Of a DNA stretch of 64,000 nt, positions 9,585 to 18,430 are shown one piece after another. A model generated the notes under the pieces. That model had not been told where the DNA came from. It did not search any database and saw nothing but the letters and a program-made list of their open reading frames with translations. Both the position numbers and the translations under genes were made by a program. How positions within the stretch are numbered: position 1 is the stretch's first letter; each line of letters begins with the position of its first letter. Source of the stretch: JADKCL01 sp046329055. Lineage in GTDB: Bacteria; Bacteroidota; Bacteroidia; J057; JADKCL01. The DNA is taken from NCBI GenBank assembly GCA_046329055.1, contig JAXLVK010000020.1, positions 1-64,000 of the forward strand, in the 5' to 3' direction.

Positions 9585-10217
9585 ATGAGGCCCCCGATAT
9601 GTTCGGTGCTGATGTTGCTCCTCCTCACTCTTACCCTCTCTCAACCCCTTCAAGCGCAAGAAAATCGACTCCAAGCCGGCAGGTTTGGCCTCGGCATGCG
9701 CAACGCCGTCAACCTCTGGGGCGGCAACAAGATGTTTGGCATCGGCGCGGGCGGGCAATTCAAGCTCTCCTTCTCCCCGAGGGTCAACACCGACTTCTTC
9801 GCGGACATCATCAGTTCAAAGGGGCAGCGCAACAGCTTCCGCAACGACTACCATATCGGCTGGGGAGTACAATTTGCCTTGCCCAAGGACGGATTTGGCA
9901 GCCACAAGCTGGTCCCCTACGTGATGGCGGGCCAATGCTTCGACCTGACCGAGGTCGGCGTGGTCTGGCAGGTGAAATCACCCCTGGTCTTCTCGGCGGC
10001 GGTCCAAGGCGGCTTGGGCTTGAGCAGCTTCGTCCATCGAAACGTTGAGCTCAACCTGCAGTTGCAGTACATGATGCACATGACCCAGCACGTCCATCTC
10101 AACTGGGATGAGAACCTGACCGCGAGCTACGAGGTGGACAAGGGCGCAAGCGCTGAGGGTCACCTGCTCACGACGTTTTCCATGACCTTTTACTTCCTAC
10201 GGCTATGGGGCAAATGA
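9585..10217 (+). CDS. Putative outer-membrane beta-barrel protein
   Basis: 210 residues starting MRPPICSVLML; an alternative ATG at 9555 overlaps the upstream gene. A signal peptide ends near LSQPLQAQ. The mature part has alternating hydrophobic strands and ends in an aromatic residue pattern (TFYFLRLWGK), as expected for a small beta-barrel. I recognise no named family. It lies directly behind the YyaL-like gene and shares an ATGA overlap with the next gene, so the two barrels are translationally coupled and probably work at the same site in the envelope. Confidence 0.7.
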   Translation: MRPPICSVLMLLLLTLTLSQPLQAQENRLQAGRFGLGMRNAVNLWGGNKMFGIGAGGQFKLSFSPRVNTDFFADIISSKGQRNSFRNDYHIGWGVQFALPKDGFGSHKLVPYVMAGQCFDLTEVGVVWQVKSPLVFSAAVQGGLGLSSFVHRNVELNLQLQYMMHMTQHVHLNWDENLTASYEVDKGASAEGHLLTTFSMTFYFLRLWGK

Positions 10218-10798
10218 GACATCTATCCATCGGCCTGGTCCTGATGCTGCTTTGCACCCAGGCATTTGCCCAGAAAAAGGAGGGCATTCACAAGGGCATG
10301 TTCCGCACCCAGGGCACTGTGGCGCTGGGCATTGACATCAACAAGGTCACCAAGGAGCAGCGGTACTACATCTACGGCGAGTCCGAGTACCTGCTCAGCG
10401 ACCATATCGGGGTAAATGGCTCCGCATGGTTCAACATCGGGTCGAGCGAACACAGGCTCATCCCACTGGGGACACCGGAGGAGGAGGGTTATGTGCATTC
10501 TGCATTGGCGGGCCCGGTCTTCCATGCCTTCTCGAATCAGCCGCTGGACCTCTATGTGGGCATTCAACCGGGATTTTCCCTGACAGTGGCTCGGACGGTC
10601 GCCCCTTTTGACGGGGTGCAGGAATCCATTCAGCTCTCCCCTACCGCGACAGTGCATGGTGGCGTGGCCTACTACGGCTCATTTTTCCACCTCTTCGCCC
10701 AGGCGCGCTACGTACGCACCCAACACACCAACATCAATGACATCCGGCAGTTCAATGACCTCCGGCTCTGCATCGGCTTGGGATTCAACTTCTTTTGA
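10214..10798 (+). CDS. Putative outer-membrane beta-barrel protein
   Basis: 194 residues. The start ATG at 10214 overlaps the previous stop (ATGA), which favours it over an in-frame ATG at 10205. Signal peptide MRHLSIGLVLMLLCTQAFAQ. The mature protein has barrel-like strands (for example YYGSFFHLFAQARYVRTQH) and ends in FNFF, a typical C-terminal aromatic signal for BAM insertion. It looks like a distant partner of the preceding barrel; function unknown. It ends ten bases from the convergent YhhN gene. Confidence 0.72.
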   Translation: MRHLSIGLVLMLLCTQAFAQKKEGIHKGMFRTQGTVALGIDINKVTKEQRYYIYGESEYLLSDHIGVNGSAWFNIGSSEHRLIPLGTPEEEGYVHSALAGPVFHAFSNQPLDLYVGIQPGFSLTVARTVAPFDGVQESIQLSPTATVHGGVAYYGSFFHLFAQARYVRTQHTNINDIRQFNDLRLCIGLGFNFF

Positions 10799-10807
10799 AG
10801 CTGGGAA

Positions 10808-11458
10808 TCAGCAGAATCTGATCTCGAAATGCTCGGCGGCCATTCCAAGGAAAATGAGGGCCTGCCCTGCATAGTAGGTGGACATGATCAGGTATTCGGC
10901 GGCGGGCACAGGCTTCCGGAACTTGTTCAAGGCCAGGATGGTATCCGAAAGCGTGAAGGTCAATGCACCCGCGATCAGGACGATGTTGTCCGGGCCATGC
11001 ATCACTGCCATCACGTCCATGGTGAGGATCACCGAGATATAGACATAGACGGGGATCTTCATCGGGCCCAGGTGCGGGGTCAAGACCATGACCATCAGGA
11101 CTCCAAAGATGCCGATGAGTCCAAGCAACCACCACAATTGCGTGGACCAGGGCGAGTCCATCGCAAACGTCACGATGTAGGTCACGTGCGCGAGCAGGAA
11201 GGAAACCAATCCGCCGATGAAATACTTCTCCCCCTCGAAGCAGAGGCTGATGTCCCCCATCGCCGACAGGACAAATCCCGCACACAAAATCTTGCCATAG
11301 ACGCCCGGCACGAAGAAGATCGACAGCACGGCCAGCGACAAGGCCGGGATCGCCTTGATCACCCAGTCACCTTTGAAGGGGCGCTTGTGCAGCAAAGCGA
11401 TGTAAAGCAGCCCCGCAAGGGGGAACAGGAAGACAGGAAGGAGGATGAGATTTTCCAT
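10808..11458 (-). CDS. YhhN/TMEM86 family lysoplasmalogenase
   Basis: 216 residues with about eight predicted membrane helices. The segments SAMGDISLCFEGEKYF, LLAHVTYIVTFA and the late GALTFTLSDTILALNKF are the conserved YhhN/TMEM86 blocks, whose acidic residues form the catalytic site. Family members cleave the vinyl-ether bond of lysoplasmalogens in the membrane; whether this bacterium makes plasmalogens is unknown. The length is normal. It is a single gene, convergent with the outer-membrane gene pair. Confidence 0.88.
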   Translation of the reverse strand: MENLILLPVFLFPLAGLLYIALLHKRPFKGDWVIKAIPALSLAVLSIFFVPGVYGKILCAGFVLSAMGDISLCFEGEKYFIGGLVSFLLAHVTYIVTFAMDSPWSTQLWWLLGLIGIFGVLMVMVLTPHLGPMKIPVYVYISVILTMDVMAVMHGPDNIVLIAGALTFTLSDTILALNKFRKPVPAAEYLIMSTYYAGQALIFLGMAAEHFEIRFC

Positions 11459-11521
11459 GAACGGAGAAAGTAGGCTTCAAGATAGCCAGAAAATCAGGGG
11501 ATGGAGGCAATTCTTTCTTGC

Positions 11522-12879
11522 TCAGGAAGTCACCACCTCCTGCGCCGCACGGTACCCAGTTTCCATAGCGCCGTGTACCGTAGCATAATGCCCCTCTGTA
11601 TGCGTAGCCTCCCCAGCGAAAAAGATCTTGTTGCCGATGGGGCTTGCCAAGAGCTTACGGGCATTGCCGCTGCCGACGGTCGGGAAGGAATAGGTGCCTT
11701 GGAAATAAGGATGGATGCCCCAGTCCTCAACATGGCTGTCCACGAGGCTATCCGTCGCCACCGTCCCACCAAACATCGCATCCAAGTCGGCGCAAACGGC
11801 AGGCACGAGGCCGCTGCCCATCGCACTGAGCGACGCCGCGAAGTCCCCATGGACAAATGCCGTCAGGATATTGTCGGTATTGCTGCGGCCCACGGCAGTC
11901 GCCCAGTATTCGGGGACACGCGCTCCACCCAGGATCGACCCCGTTTCCTCCGGCCAAAAGCGGTTCGAAAACTTGAGGATGACCTTCATCCCCGGCCCCA
12001 TGCCCAAGGTATTGATCGCGTCCAGCTTGTTGAAGCTCAGCTCCGGCACGAATGTGATGAGTTTGGCCTTGAGCACGCCAAGGGGCACAGTCACGATCAC
12101 CTTGTCGCTTTCATAACTGTTGCCATTGAGGTCGTCGCAGCGGATGGCATCCAATGTATGGTCGATCCGGAAAACGCTGGCATTCAGGATCACGTCGGGA
12201 ATGACGGAAGCAAATTTCTCCTCCAAAATGGAGCGATAACCCTTGTCGGCGACCATTTCATTTTGGTTGCCAGAGCTCCAGAGGCGGTCACCTTCGGCGG
12301 CACCCTTCAGACCGAAGTGATTGTTGGTGGTGCCGGACTCGTTCCGAGCCAAGCGCGTGCGAGCGGCATCACCCTGTCCGCGATCCCCTCCTGCGTCAGG
12401 TATTCCTCCATGGTCATGTCAGGACCGCTGTAATCGGAGAGGCTATCAATCAGGTCGCGGAGCTTCTTGTAATCGTCGTCCTTGGTGATGTCATCCAGGT
12501 CCTTCACAGCTCCATCCACAAAGAAGCGGTCAGTGGTATTGTCCTTGAGGAAGGTCGCGCCGGAGTCATTCACGATGTCGTACCACGTGCTGCGGTGCCC
12601 ATGGATTTCCTCCGCCCCCAGCTCGATGGGGAAATCGCTGAAGCCGTCAAGTGTATGGATGCGCCCACCAATGCGGTCCGTGGCCTCCAGGATGCGCACT
12701 GTCGCGCCGGCATTTTTCAGCAACCAAGCCGCATACAGGCCCGCCGCACCCGCGCCGATGATGGTCACGGTGCCATTGTAGGAAATGAGCGGATCATCGC
12801 GGCGGCAACCCGACAGCCCAGGCAGCACAGGAATCAAGCTCCCCAGGGCCATCAGTTTCAGAAAGTGTTTCCGATCCAT
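11522..12879 (-). CDS. Flavin monoamine oxidase family lipoprotein (frameshifted)
   Basis: The start MDRKHFLKLM at 12879 leads a signal peptide ending in a lipobox (LSG-C), so this FAD enzyme would be exported and lipid-anchored. The dinucleotide motif VTIIGAGAAGLYAAW is followed by the typical LEATDRIGGRIHT. The second part, in a different frame from about 12,345, contains the substrate-domain core (VTVPLGVLKA, KFSNRFWPEE) and the C-terminal FAD-contact motif IFFAGEATHTEGHYATVHGA. One missing base near 12,345 joins the two, giving about 450 residues, normal for the family. It oxidises an amine to an imine with H2O2 release; the substrate cannot be told. It is divergent from the gene at 13065. 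Confidence 0.88.
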
Positions 12880-13064
12880 TGTCAAGACGAATTCTAATGC
12901 AGGTGAATATAAAGGATTCCGGGGAAATCTGCCGTGTAGAACGATTCGAGGACGGGAAGGAAGGCGCAGCGGACGGAACAGGTGGATCTCGAAGGGCGTT
13001 TGGCCGCATTGTTCATTGTACATTGTCAATTATTCATTCCTTTGCGTCTTTCTCGACCAAAGCG

Positions 13065-14939
13065 ATGCGTCACAAGGAACATCCACAACGGAACATCAAC
13101 GGCCAATGGCCCGTGGCTCTCCGCATTGTGCTGCATGGGATGCGGAGGCTTGATGACCTGTCAGATGCTGCAAGGAAGAGCTTCAGCGAGATGAAATACG
13201 GCTCGCCCGAGGCGATCGAGGCTTGGGGGACAGCGCTTTCTGATGCGATCCTCCAAAATCCCGAGGTAAAGGCGTTGGTTGCCTCTCATGGGGGCCTCGC
13301 GATTGCCTCCTCGGCCTATGGATCGGTCCCAACAGCCGCCAAGGCCCTCAAAAACGTGGCCGCTCAGCACCTGAAAGATGCGGGTTGGCAGGTGGACATC
13401 TTCCATATTCAGCGCAGCGGCGGTTTCGAACGCACCAATTATGGCGCACTCCAGGAGCGGACGCGGGAACGGGTGATGCGGCACCGGAAGGTTGCTTTGT
13501 CTGCGGAAACAGCGGCATCTCTCAAGGACAAGGTCATCCTGATCGTGGACGACCTGCGCTGCACAGGTGCCCATGAACGCGCCATCGAGGCGATGATTCA
13601 TTCGCAGGTAGAGGGCGCTAGGCTCATTTTTGCCTACTGTGTGGAATTTGAAGGAGAAATGCCAGCCGGGACCGAGGAGACGCTGAACCATTCGGCGATC
13701 CAAAGCTTCGATGACTTGCTGTTGATGGTGAAGGGGCGCGAAGGGGCATTGACCTTGAATGCGCGGCTGCTGAAGTATGTGCTGCTGCAACCCAATGCCG
13801 AGGTGGATGCCTACATCGATGCGGCTGGGCGCAGCGCTAGCCTTGAGCTGTACCGGGCAGCGATGAGCTCCGATGGCTATTTCGACAAGTCCCGGTTCCA
13901 AAAGGGATTCAAGGCATTGGAGGAGGGGTTGCTGCGGCGCGGGTGGACGGACCGGCGGGAGTCATTGGATGCGCAGAATGCCTTGCAGGGAAAGCTCGTG
14001 CGCTGGAATGTTTCGGAATCGCAGCCCGGTGTGTTCTTGGATGCCGGGAATGGCGGGTCATTGGATGTGGAGATCGCCCGGTACAGCCGGTTCAAGTTTG
14101 GGGACGTGGAGGCGATACAGCAGCTGGGGCGCGAATTGGCAGGGGTGGTGATCGCGGCCTTGGAGCGGGGCGGAAGCCTGCGGACGGTGTTTGAGCAGGC
14201 AGGTGAGCGGGACGAATTTGTGAGCATCACGGCACCTGGTGTGCGGAATGTGGTCTCTGCGAGCAATTTCCTCATGCGGGAGGTCGCGCAGCGGGTCAAT
14301 CTCTGGCTCAGCCATTACCGCCTGCCCACGATGGCAATCCGGACCTTGGGGAGGTTGCGGTCTGGGCGAGACAATTATGCGCAGCTCTCTTCCAAGGGCC
14401 GGGCGGAACGGGACCTGCGAACGCAGACATTGGTGCCGCGGAGCGAGTACCAGGCCTATCCGAGCCATGTCATTTTCCTGGATGATGTGGAGGTGACGGG
14501 GCAGACGGTGAACCGCGCACGGGAGGAGAGCCTGTCGGCGGGGGCATTGTCCTTCCATGCGATCTATGTGTTCCGGGTGGAGGCGAGGCAGGCGGCGCAG
14601 GATCCTGGCATTGAGCACCGGATGAATCAGGCGGTGGTGACGGGCGGCTTGGACGAGGTGGTGGCGGAGATTTTGGGGCATCCGGATTACCAACCTGTGC
14701 AGCGGATGCTCAGGTTGCTGCTGCATCCTCGGAATCGGGAGGAATTGGGTGGGTTTTTGGCGGATGCTGTGGGGGATGTGGTGCTGACCCGGCTTTACGT
14801 GGGTGCGGTGGGGAATGATTATCTCTGGATCAATGGGGAAGCTGCTGGGGAACTGGGCTTGTATGGGGCGTCGGTGGAGATTTTGAGGGGGGAGATGCTG
14901 CGGCGGGGGTTGGTGGATGTGGAGGGGTTGCTGGTTTAA
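13065..14939 (+). CDS. Protein with two phosphoribosyltransferase-like domains
   Basis: 624 residues from the ATG at 13065. The frame is open 62 codons upstream, but that extension runs into the divergent promoter region and looks non-coding. A -7-like TTCCTTTG at 13036-13043 also fits a transcript starting just before 13065. Two PRPP-loop motifs of the type I phosphoribosyltransferase fold are visible: VILIVDDLRCTG at about 156-167 and VIFLDDVEVTGQT at about 468-480. Each keeps the two acidic residues and the TG that bind PRPP. The segment between them is helical. Type I PRTase-fold proteins make nucleotides or act as regulators; duplication in one chain with no nucleobase-specific motif points to an uncharacterised family. 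Confidence 0.7.
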   Translation: MRHKEHPQRNINGQWPVALRIVLHGMRRLDDLSDAARKSFSEMKYGSPEAIEAWGTALSDAILQNPEVKALVASHGGLAIASSAYGSVPTAAKALKNVAAQHLKDAGWQVDIFHIQRSGGFERTNYGALQERTRERVMRHRKVALSAETAASLKDKVILIVDDLRCTGAHERAIEAMIHSQVEGARLIFAYCVEFEGEMPAGTEETLNHSAIQSFDDLLLMVKGREGALTLNARLLKYVLLQPNAEVDAYIDAAGRSASLELYRAAMSSDGYFDKSRFQKGFKALEEGLLRRGWTDRRESLDAQNALQGKLVRWNVSESQPGVFLDAGNGGSLDVEIARYSRFKFGDVEAIQQLGRELAGVVIAALERGGSLRTVFEQAGERDEFVSITAPGVRNVVSASNFLMREVAQRVNLWLSHYRLPTMAIRTLGRLRSGRDNYAQLSSKGRAERDLRTQTLVPRSEYQAYPSHVIFLDDVEVTGQTVNRAREESLSAGALSFHAIYVFRVEARQAAQDPGIEHRMNQAVVTGGLDEVVAEILGHPDYQPVQRMLRLLLHPRNREELGGFLADAVGDVVLTRLYVGAVGNDYLWINGEAAGELGLYGASVEILRGEMLRRGLVDVEGLLV

Positions 14940-14956
14940 TCCAATCTTGATTTTTG

Positions 14957-15150
14957 GGAACCGCAGAGGTCCCCGCTATCGAGGGCATAGAACATTCCTT
15001 GCTTGGGAGGGAACCGCAAAGGCGCGAAGGACGCGACTCGCATTATTGGGAACCGCAAAGGACGCAGAGATCCGCAAAGGACGCGACTCGATTGGGAGGG
15101 AACCGCTGAGGACGCAGAGGACGCAACTCGATTAAGTGGGAACCGCAGAG
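14957..15150. repeat. Tandem degenerate repeats based on GGGAACCGC
   Basis: GGGAACCGC occurs at about 14957, 15009, 15048, 15098 and 15138 (steps of 52, 39, 50 and 40). Each copy is followed by variants of AAAGGACGCAGAGGACGC and, in three copies, by GACTCGATT-like ends. They fill the gap between two convergent genes. Confidence 0.75.
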
Positions 15151-15172
15151 TGCGTTGCGGTGAGGACGCTGA

Positions 15173-15718
15173 TCAGTCGCAGGAGCCGTTGGGGCAGCCG
15201 GCTTCGACGAAGGTTTTCCATTGGGCGAGGCCCTTTTCGTAGTCCTTGCCGATGGGGCCTTCCATGCTGATGAAGAGGAACATGATGTTCATGGGCATCT
15301 GGAACTTGGCATCGAAGCCCCAGGTCACCTTGCAACCTTCGCCTTCTGGGGCAATCCGCCAGTAGGCTTTGTTCACGGCCTTGAAGGGCTTGAGGAAGCG
15401 CAATTCTGTCTCGATGTAACTGTTGGGCTCGAGCTGCTTGACTTCTTGCTCGCCTTCACCCACATCCTTGTTGCCTTTCCACCAAGCGATGGAGCCGACT
15501 TCGCCTTCTTTGCCTTTGTAGCCTCGCTCCTGATTGGGGTCCCGATCACTCCAAGGGGACCATTGGTCAAAGTTTTTCAGGGACCTCAGCGACTTGTAGG
15601 CCTTTTCTTGGCTGACATTTGCAGTGATGGAACGCTCAAGTTTGGCACCCTTGGGCGCGACGAGCATCAGGACCACGACGAGTCCGACCAGACCGAGAAG
15701 GACGTAAAGGACAATCAT
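15173..15718 (-). CDS. SRPBCC (START/polyketide-cyclase-like) domain membrane protein
   Basis: 181 residues from ATG 15718; the frame extends upstream but the extension lacks family similarity. One N-terminal membrane helix (MIVLYVLLGLVGLVVVLML) anchors a soluble SRPBCC domain. The typical elements are present: an opening segment on Ser/Thr before the first helix (ERSITANVSQEKAYKSLRSL), FDQWSPWSDRD, and the later WGFDAKFQMPMNIM. Related Bacteroidota proteins are annotated as polyketide cyclase or as GyrI-associated. These domains bind hydrophobic ligands in a cavity; the ligand is unknown. It is convergent with the PRTase-like gene across the tandem-repeat gap. Confidence 0.85.
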   Translation of the reverse strand: MIVLYVLLGLVGLVVVLMLVAPKGAKLERSITANVSQEKAYKSLRSLKNFDQWSPWSDRDPNQERGYKGKEGEVGSIAWWKGNKDVGEGEQEVKQLEPNSYIETELRFLKPFKAVNKAYWRIAPEGEGCKVTWGFDAKFQMPMNIMFLFISMEGPIGKDYEKGLAQWKTFVEAGCPNGSCD

Positions 15719-15860
15719 TACTCCAGTGATGATTTTGGGTTCAACCTCGGTACAAGTTAAACAATTATTAGAAAGTACCATGCCCTGAGCATCAATTCTA
15801 TCTGCGCAGCTTGCAAGAAATTCGCTATATTGGCACTTGCACAATCAATTTTTGGTGTAG

Positions 15861-16235
15861 ATGAAAAGGATGATTCGCTCGGTAATGATTGCCACAGGCA
15901 TGTCCCTGATGGGCGTGCTTGCCCTCAGTTCCTGCAACAACAAGCCGCTCACCCCGGCTGGGCGTGAGTATTGGTACCAATGTTTCTGGGAAAACGGCCC
16001 GAGCGATTTCAGCCCCTGGGCGGAGTTCAAGGACGGCGGTGTGCTGGTCCACCACGACGATACGGCGACCATCAACGGCACTTGGTCCAATGTAGAGGAG
16101 ACGGTACAGTGGCAACTGGACAATCCGCCGAACAATACGAAGTTCCGTGGCACTTATGACAAGAAGGGCATCGCCGGCAATGTGACGGATGACCTGGGTG
16201 GAAAGGCCTTTTTCCAAGGCGCAAGGCACGATTGA
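15861..16235 (+). CDS. Small lipoprotein
   Basis: 124 residues. A signal peptide with lipobox LSS-C gives a mature protein of about 100 residues anchored by Cys25. The mature part (REYWYQCFWENG, DDTATINGTWSNVEETVQWQ) reads like a small beta-sandwich of the kind used in hypothetical Bacteroidota lipoproteins that test for a hydrophobic ligand; I do not recognise a named family. It is divergent from the SRPBCC gene, with 142 bases between them that probably hold both promoters (TATATTGG near 15831 is a loose -7 match). Confidence 0.7.
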   Translation: MKRMIRSVMIATGMSLMGVLALSSCNNKPLTPAGREYWYQCFWENGPSDFSPWAEFKDGGVLVHHDDTATINGTWSNVEETVQWQLDNPPNNTKFRGTYDKKGIAGNVTDDLGGKAFFQGARHD

Positions 16236-16439
16236 TTCCTGGTTGGCAATGTTTTGACGGCATCCGCGGTTGCGGAGTGGGTTTCTATTGGCCGGGGGAG
16301 CTGTGAGGTTGGATGCCGTCTTGGGGCTGAGGGTTGAATGCTTGGTGAGGCTGGGGTATTTGATGTCGTTAGGTAGAGCTGTGCTCGTGGCCTCTTACGA
16401 AGTCCTTCCGGGATTGCGGTTTTGGCTACAATCAATGTA

Positions 16440-16494
16440 TTCGCCGGAGGCTAATGTTCGGTGGGCGTGCGGCGAGACGCCGTCGCCTCTTCCT
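16440..16494 (+). repeat. Dispersed GC-rich palindromic repeat, copy B
   Basis: TTCGCCGGAGGCTAATGTTC, then GGGCGTGCGGCGAGACGCCG and TCGCCTCTTCC. Same layout as copy A, with a compensatory change in the hairpin (GCGGCGAGACGCCG). Confidence 0.75.
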
Positions 16495-16569
16495 TGGTTC
16501 TTACCGCCGCCACTTGACTGAACGTCATTCACTAGCGATTCGCCTTTGTTGCAGCCACGATTTTACTCT

Positions 16570-16620
16570 TTCGCCGGAGGCAAAGGTTCGGTCGGCGTGC
16601 GGCAAGATGCCGCCGCCTCG
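16570..16620 (+). repeat. Dispersed GC-rich palindromic repeat, copy C
   Basis: TTCGCCGGAGGCAAAGGTTC, then GGTCGGCGTGCGGCAAGATG and CCGCCGCCTCG. It is 130 bases downstream of copy B in the same orientation. Confidence 0.78.
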
Positions 16621-16701
16621 GGTGGGCGTAGCCGTTTAGAATTTTGGGAGGAGAGGCGCGAAGAAGCGGAAGGGATGGCCCTCAGGCCATCGTGGGATGG
16701 A

Positions 16702-16830
16702 TCAGTGGCAGCAGGGGTGGATCCTGTGGCAGGGGTACTTGCTCACATAACCGTGGTGCTTGCCGGGGCCACAACCCGCAGCCAACATTACTGCAATCGC
16801 CATCAACGCCAAGACAATCTTCTTTTTCAT
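16702..16830 (-). CDS. 42-residue Cys/His-rich lipoprotein
   Basis: ATG at 16830, stop at 16704-16702. Signal peptide MKKKIVLALMAIAVMLAAG followed by Cys20 in a lipobox-like LAAG-C. The mature 23 residues are unusually rich in metal ligands: besides the lipidated Cys there are His25, His26, Cys34, His35, His38, Cys40, Cys41 and His42. A purine-rich AAGAGGACTG precedes the ATG and a TAGTTTTA lies about 25 bases upstream. The tidy signal peptide and start context make it a credible gene despite its size. A metal-binding or redox role is only an inference from composition. Confidence 0.6.
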   Translation of the reverse strand: MKKKIVLALMAIAVMLAAGCGPGKHHGYVSKYPCHRIHPCCH

Positions 16831-17042
16831 CAGTCCTCTTGAATAATTGGGGCTTAAAACTAATAACTTTTCGAACACAGCACATGAATTTCGAAAAATT
16901 GGTGGCTGGCCGAAGCTTGACCTTCAGTACGTAGGCCGCTGCCCAATGGATGCAAAAGGCGTGCCCCTTGTAAGAAAGTCGAAAGATTTTTGCTGAACGG
17001 ATTTTTGTTTTCAAATTGAGGGGAAATCACCAAGTCAGCGCA

Positions 17043-18407
17043 ATGAAACACGTCGTCATCATCGGGAACGGCATTGCTGGGGTGACTGCTGCGCGGTATA
17101 TCCGCAAATGCAGTGACCACGCGATCACCATCATCTCGGCGGAATCCAAGCATTTCTATTCCCGCACGGCCCTCATGTACGTCTATATGGGCCACATGCG
17201 CCTGAAAGACATCACGCCCTACGAGGACTGGTTTTGGGAAAAGAACCGCATCAACCTGATCCAAGCCTACGTGCAGCATGTCGATACCACGCACAATCGG
17301 CTGTCCCTGAGCTCGGGCAAGGATGTACACTACGACGTGCTGGTCATCGCCTCGGGCAGCAGCTACAACAAGTTCAACTGGCCGGGACAGGACCTGATGG
17401 GTGTGGGCGGACTGTATTCGCTGCAGGACCTGGAGTACATGGAGTACTGGACCAAACATGCCAAGCGCGGGGTGATCGTGGGCGGCGGCCTCATCGGCAT
17501 TGAAATGGCGGAAATGCTGCTTTCAAGGCATATCGATGTCACCTTCCTGGTACGGGAAAGCAGCTATTGGAACAATGTGATCCCGGCGGAAGAAAGCGAG
17601 ATGGTGAACCGCCACATTCGCGAACACCATGTGGACCTGCGGCTGGGCACCGAACTCGCCGAGATCATCGATGACGGCACGGGCAAGGTCAAGGCCATCA
17701 AGACCTCCAAGGGTGAGATCGTGGAATGCGAATGGGTGGGCCTCACAGCTGGCGTCCGCCCCAATGTCCAATTCCTGAAGGACAGCGGCATCCACATCGG
17801 CAGGGGCATCATGGTGAACGAGTACTTCGAGACGAACATCCCCGGCATCTATGCGATCGGGGACTGCGCCGAGTTCCATCATCCCCTCCCCTTGCGCCGC
17901 CCGATCGAGCAGGTCTGGTACACCGGCAAAATGCATGGGGAAACCGTCGCACTGAACATCTGCGGCAAGCGTCGCCCCTACAATCCCGGGCATTGGTTCA
18001 ACTCGGCCAAGTTTTTCGACATCGAGTACCATGTCTATGGTGAGGTGCCGTCCAAGCTGCCTACCGACGAGGACACGCTCTACTGGGAATCCGCCGACAA
18101 CCGCCACAGCATCCGCATCAACTACAAGAAGGACAGCATGGTGGTGACGGGCTTCAACCTGATGGGGGTGCGGTACCGCCACAAGGTCTGCGACCAATGG
18201 CTGAGCGAGGGCCGGACACTGGACTATGTGGTCGAGAACCTGCGGGCCGCCAATTTTGACCCCGAGTTTTTCGCCACTTATGAGCACGAGATCGCGAAAA
18301 TCTATGCCGCCAAGACGGGCAAATCCGTCCGGCAAAAGAGTCGCAAGAGCTTGCTGGGCATGATCTTCGGCCAGCATTCCATCGCCAAACCAGTCACCAA
18401 AGCCTAA
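17043..18407 (+). CDS. NAD(P)/FAD-dependent oxidoreductase (pyridine nucleotide-disulfide type)
   Basis: 454 residues from MKHVVIIGNGIAGVTAARYI at 17043; a start nine codons earlier is possible but poorer. The first Rossmann motif G-N-G-I-A-G binds FAD, a second (VIVGGGLIGIEMAEML, about 153-168) binds NAD(P)H, and the late IYAIGDCAEFHH is the flavin-contact GD motif. It resembles the FAD subunits of nitrite reductase and rubredoxin/ferredoxin reductase, with an added C-terminal domain of about 120 residues. No redox-active CxxxxC disulfide is seen. It sits 23 bases before a membrane 4Fe-4S protein, suggesting electron transfer between NAD(P)H and that protein. Confidence 0.88.
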   Translation: MKHVVIIGNGIAGVTAARYIRKCSDHAITIISAESKHFYSRTALMYVYMGHMRLKDITPYEDWFWEKNRINLIQAYVQHVDTTHNRLSLSSGKDVHYDVLVIASGSSYNKFNWPGQDLMGVGGLYSLQDLEYMEYWTKHAKRGVIVGGGLIGIEMAEMLLSRHIDVTFLVRESSYWNNVIPAEESEMVNRHIREHHVDLRLGTELAEIIDDGTGKVKAIKTSKGEIVECEWVGLTAGVRPNVQFLKDSGIHIGRGIMVNEYFETNIPGIYAIGDCAEFHHPLPLRRPIEQVWYTGKMHGETVALNICGKRRPYNPGHWFNSAKFFDIEYHVYGEVPSKLPTDEDTLYWESADNRHSIRINYKKDSMVVTGFNLMGVRYRHKVCDQWLSEGRTLDYVVENLRAANFDPEFFATYEHEIAKIYAAKTGKSVRQKSRKSLLGMIFGQHSIAKPVTKA

Positions 18408-18430
18408 AACCACCCGAAAGCGTTGCAGTC

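Larger units (their letters stand above)
16236..16701. other. Intergenic, contains two dispersed repeats
   Basis: No gene is supported. The stretch carries repeat copies B (16440-16494) and C (16570-16620). Frames crossing it in both directions are driven by the GC-rich repeats and have no start context. Confidence 0.5.

Noticed and set aside
11501..12433. 310-codon plus-strand frame
   Set aside because: It is antisense to the amine oxidase gene, whose FAD-binding motifs are clear on the minus strand.
12879..13064. N-terminal extension of the PRTase-like protein
   Set aside because: The extra 62 codons overlap the divergent promoter region, look non-protein-like and follow an unsupported start; the ATG at 13065 has a nearby -7-like box.
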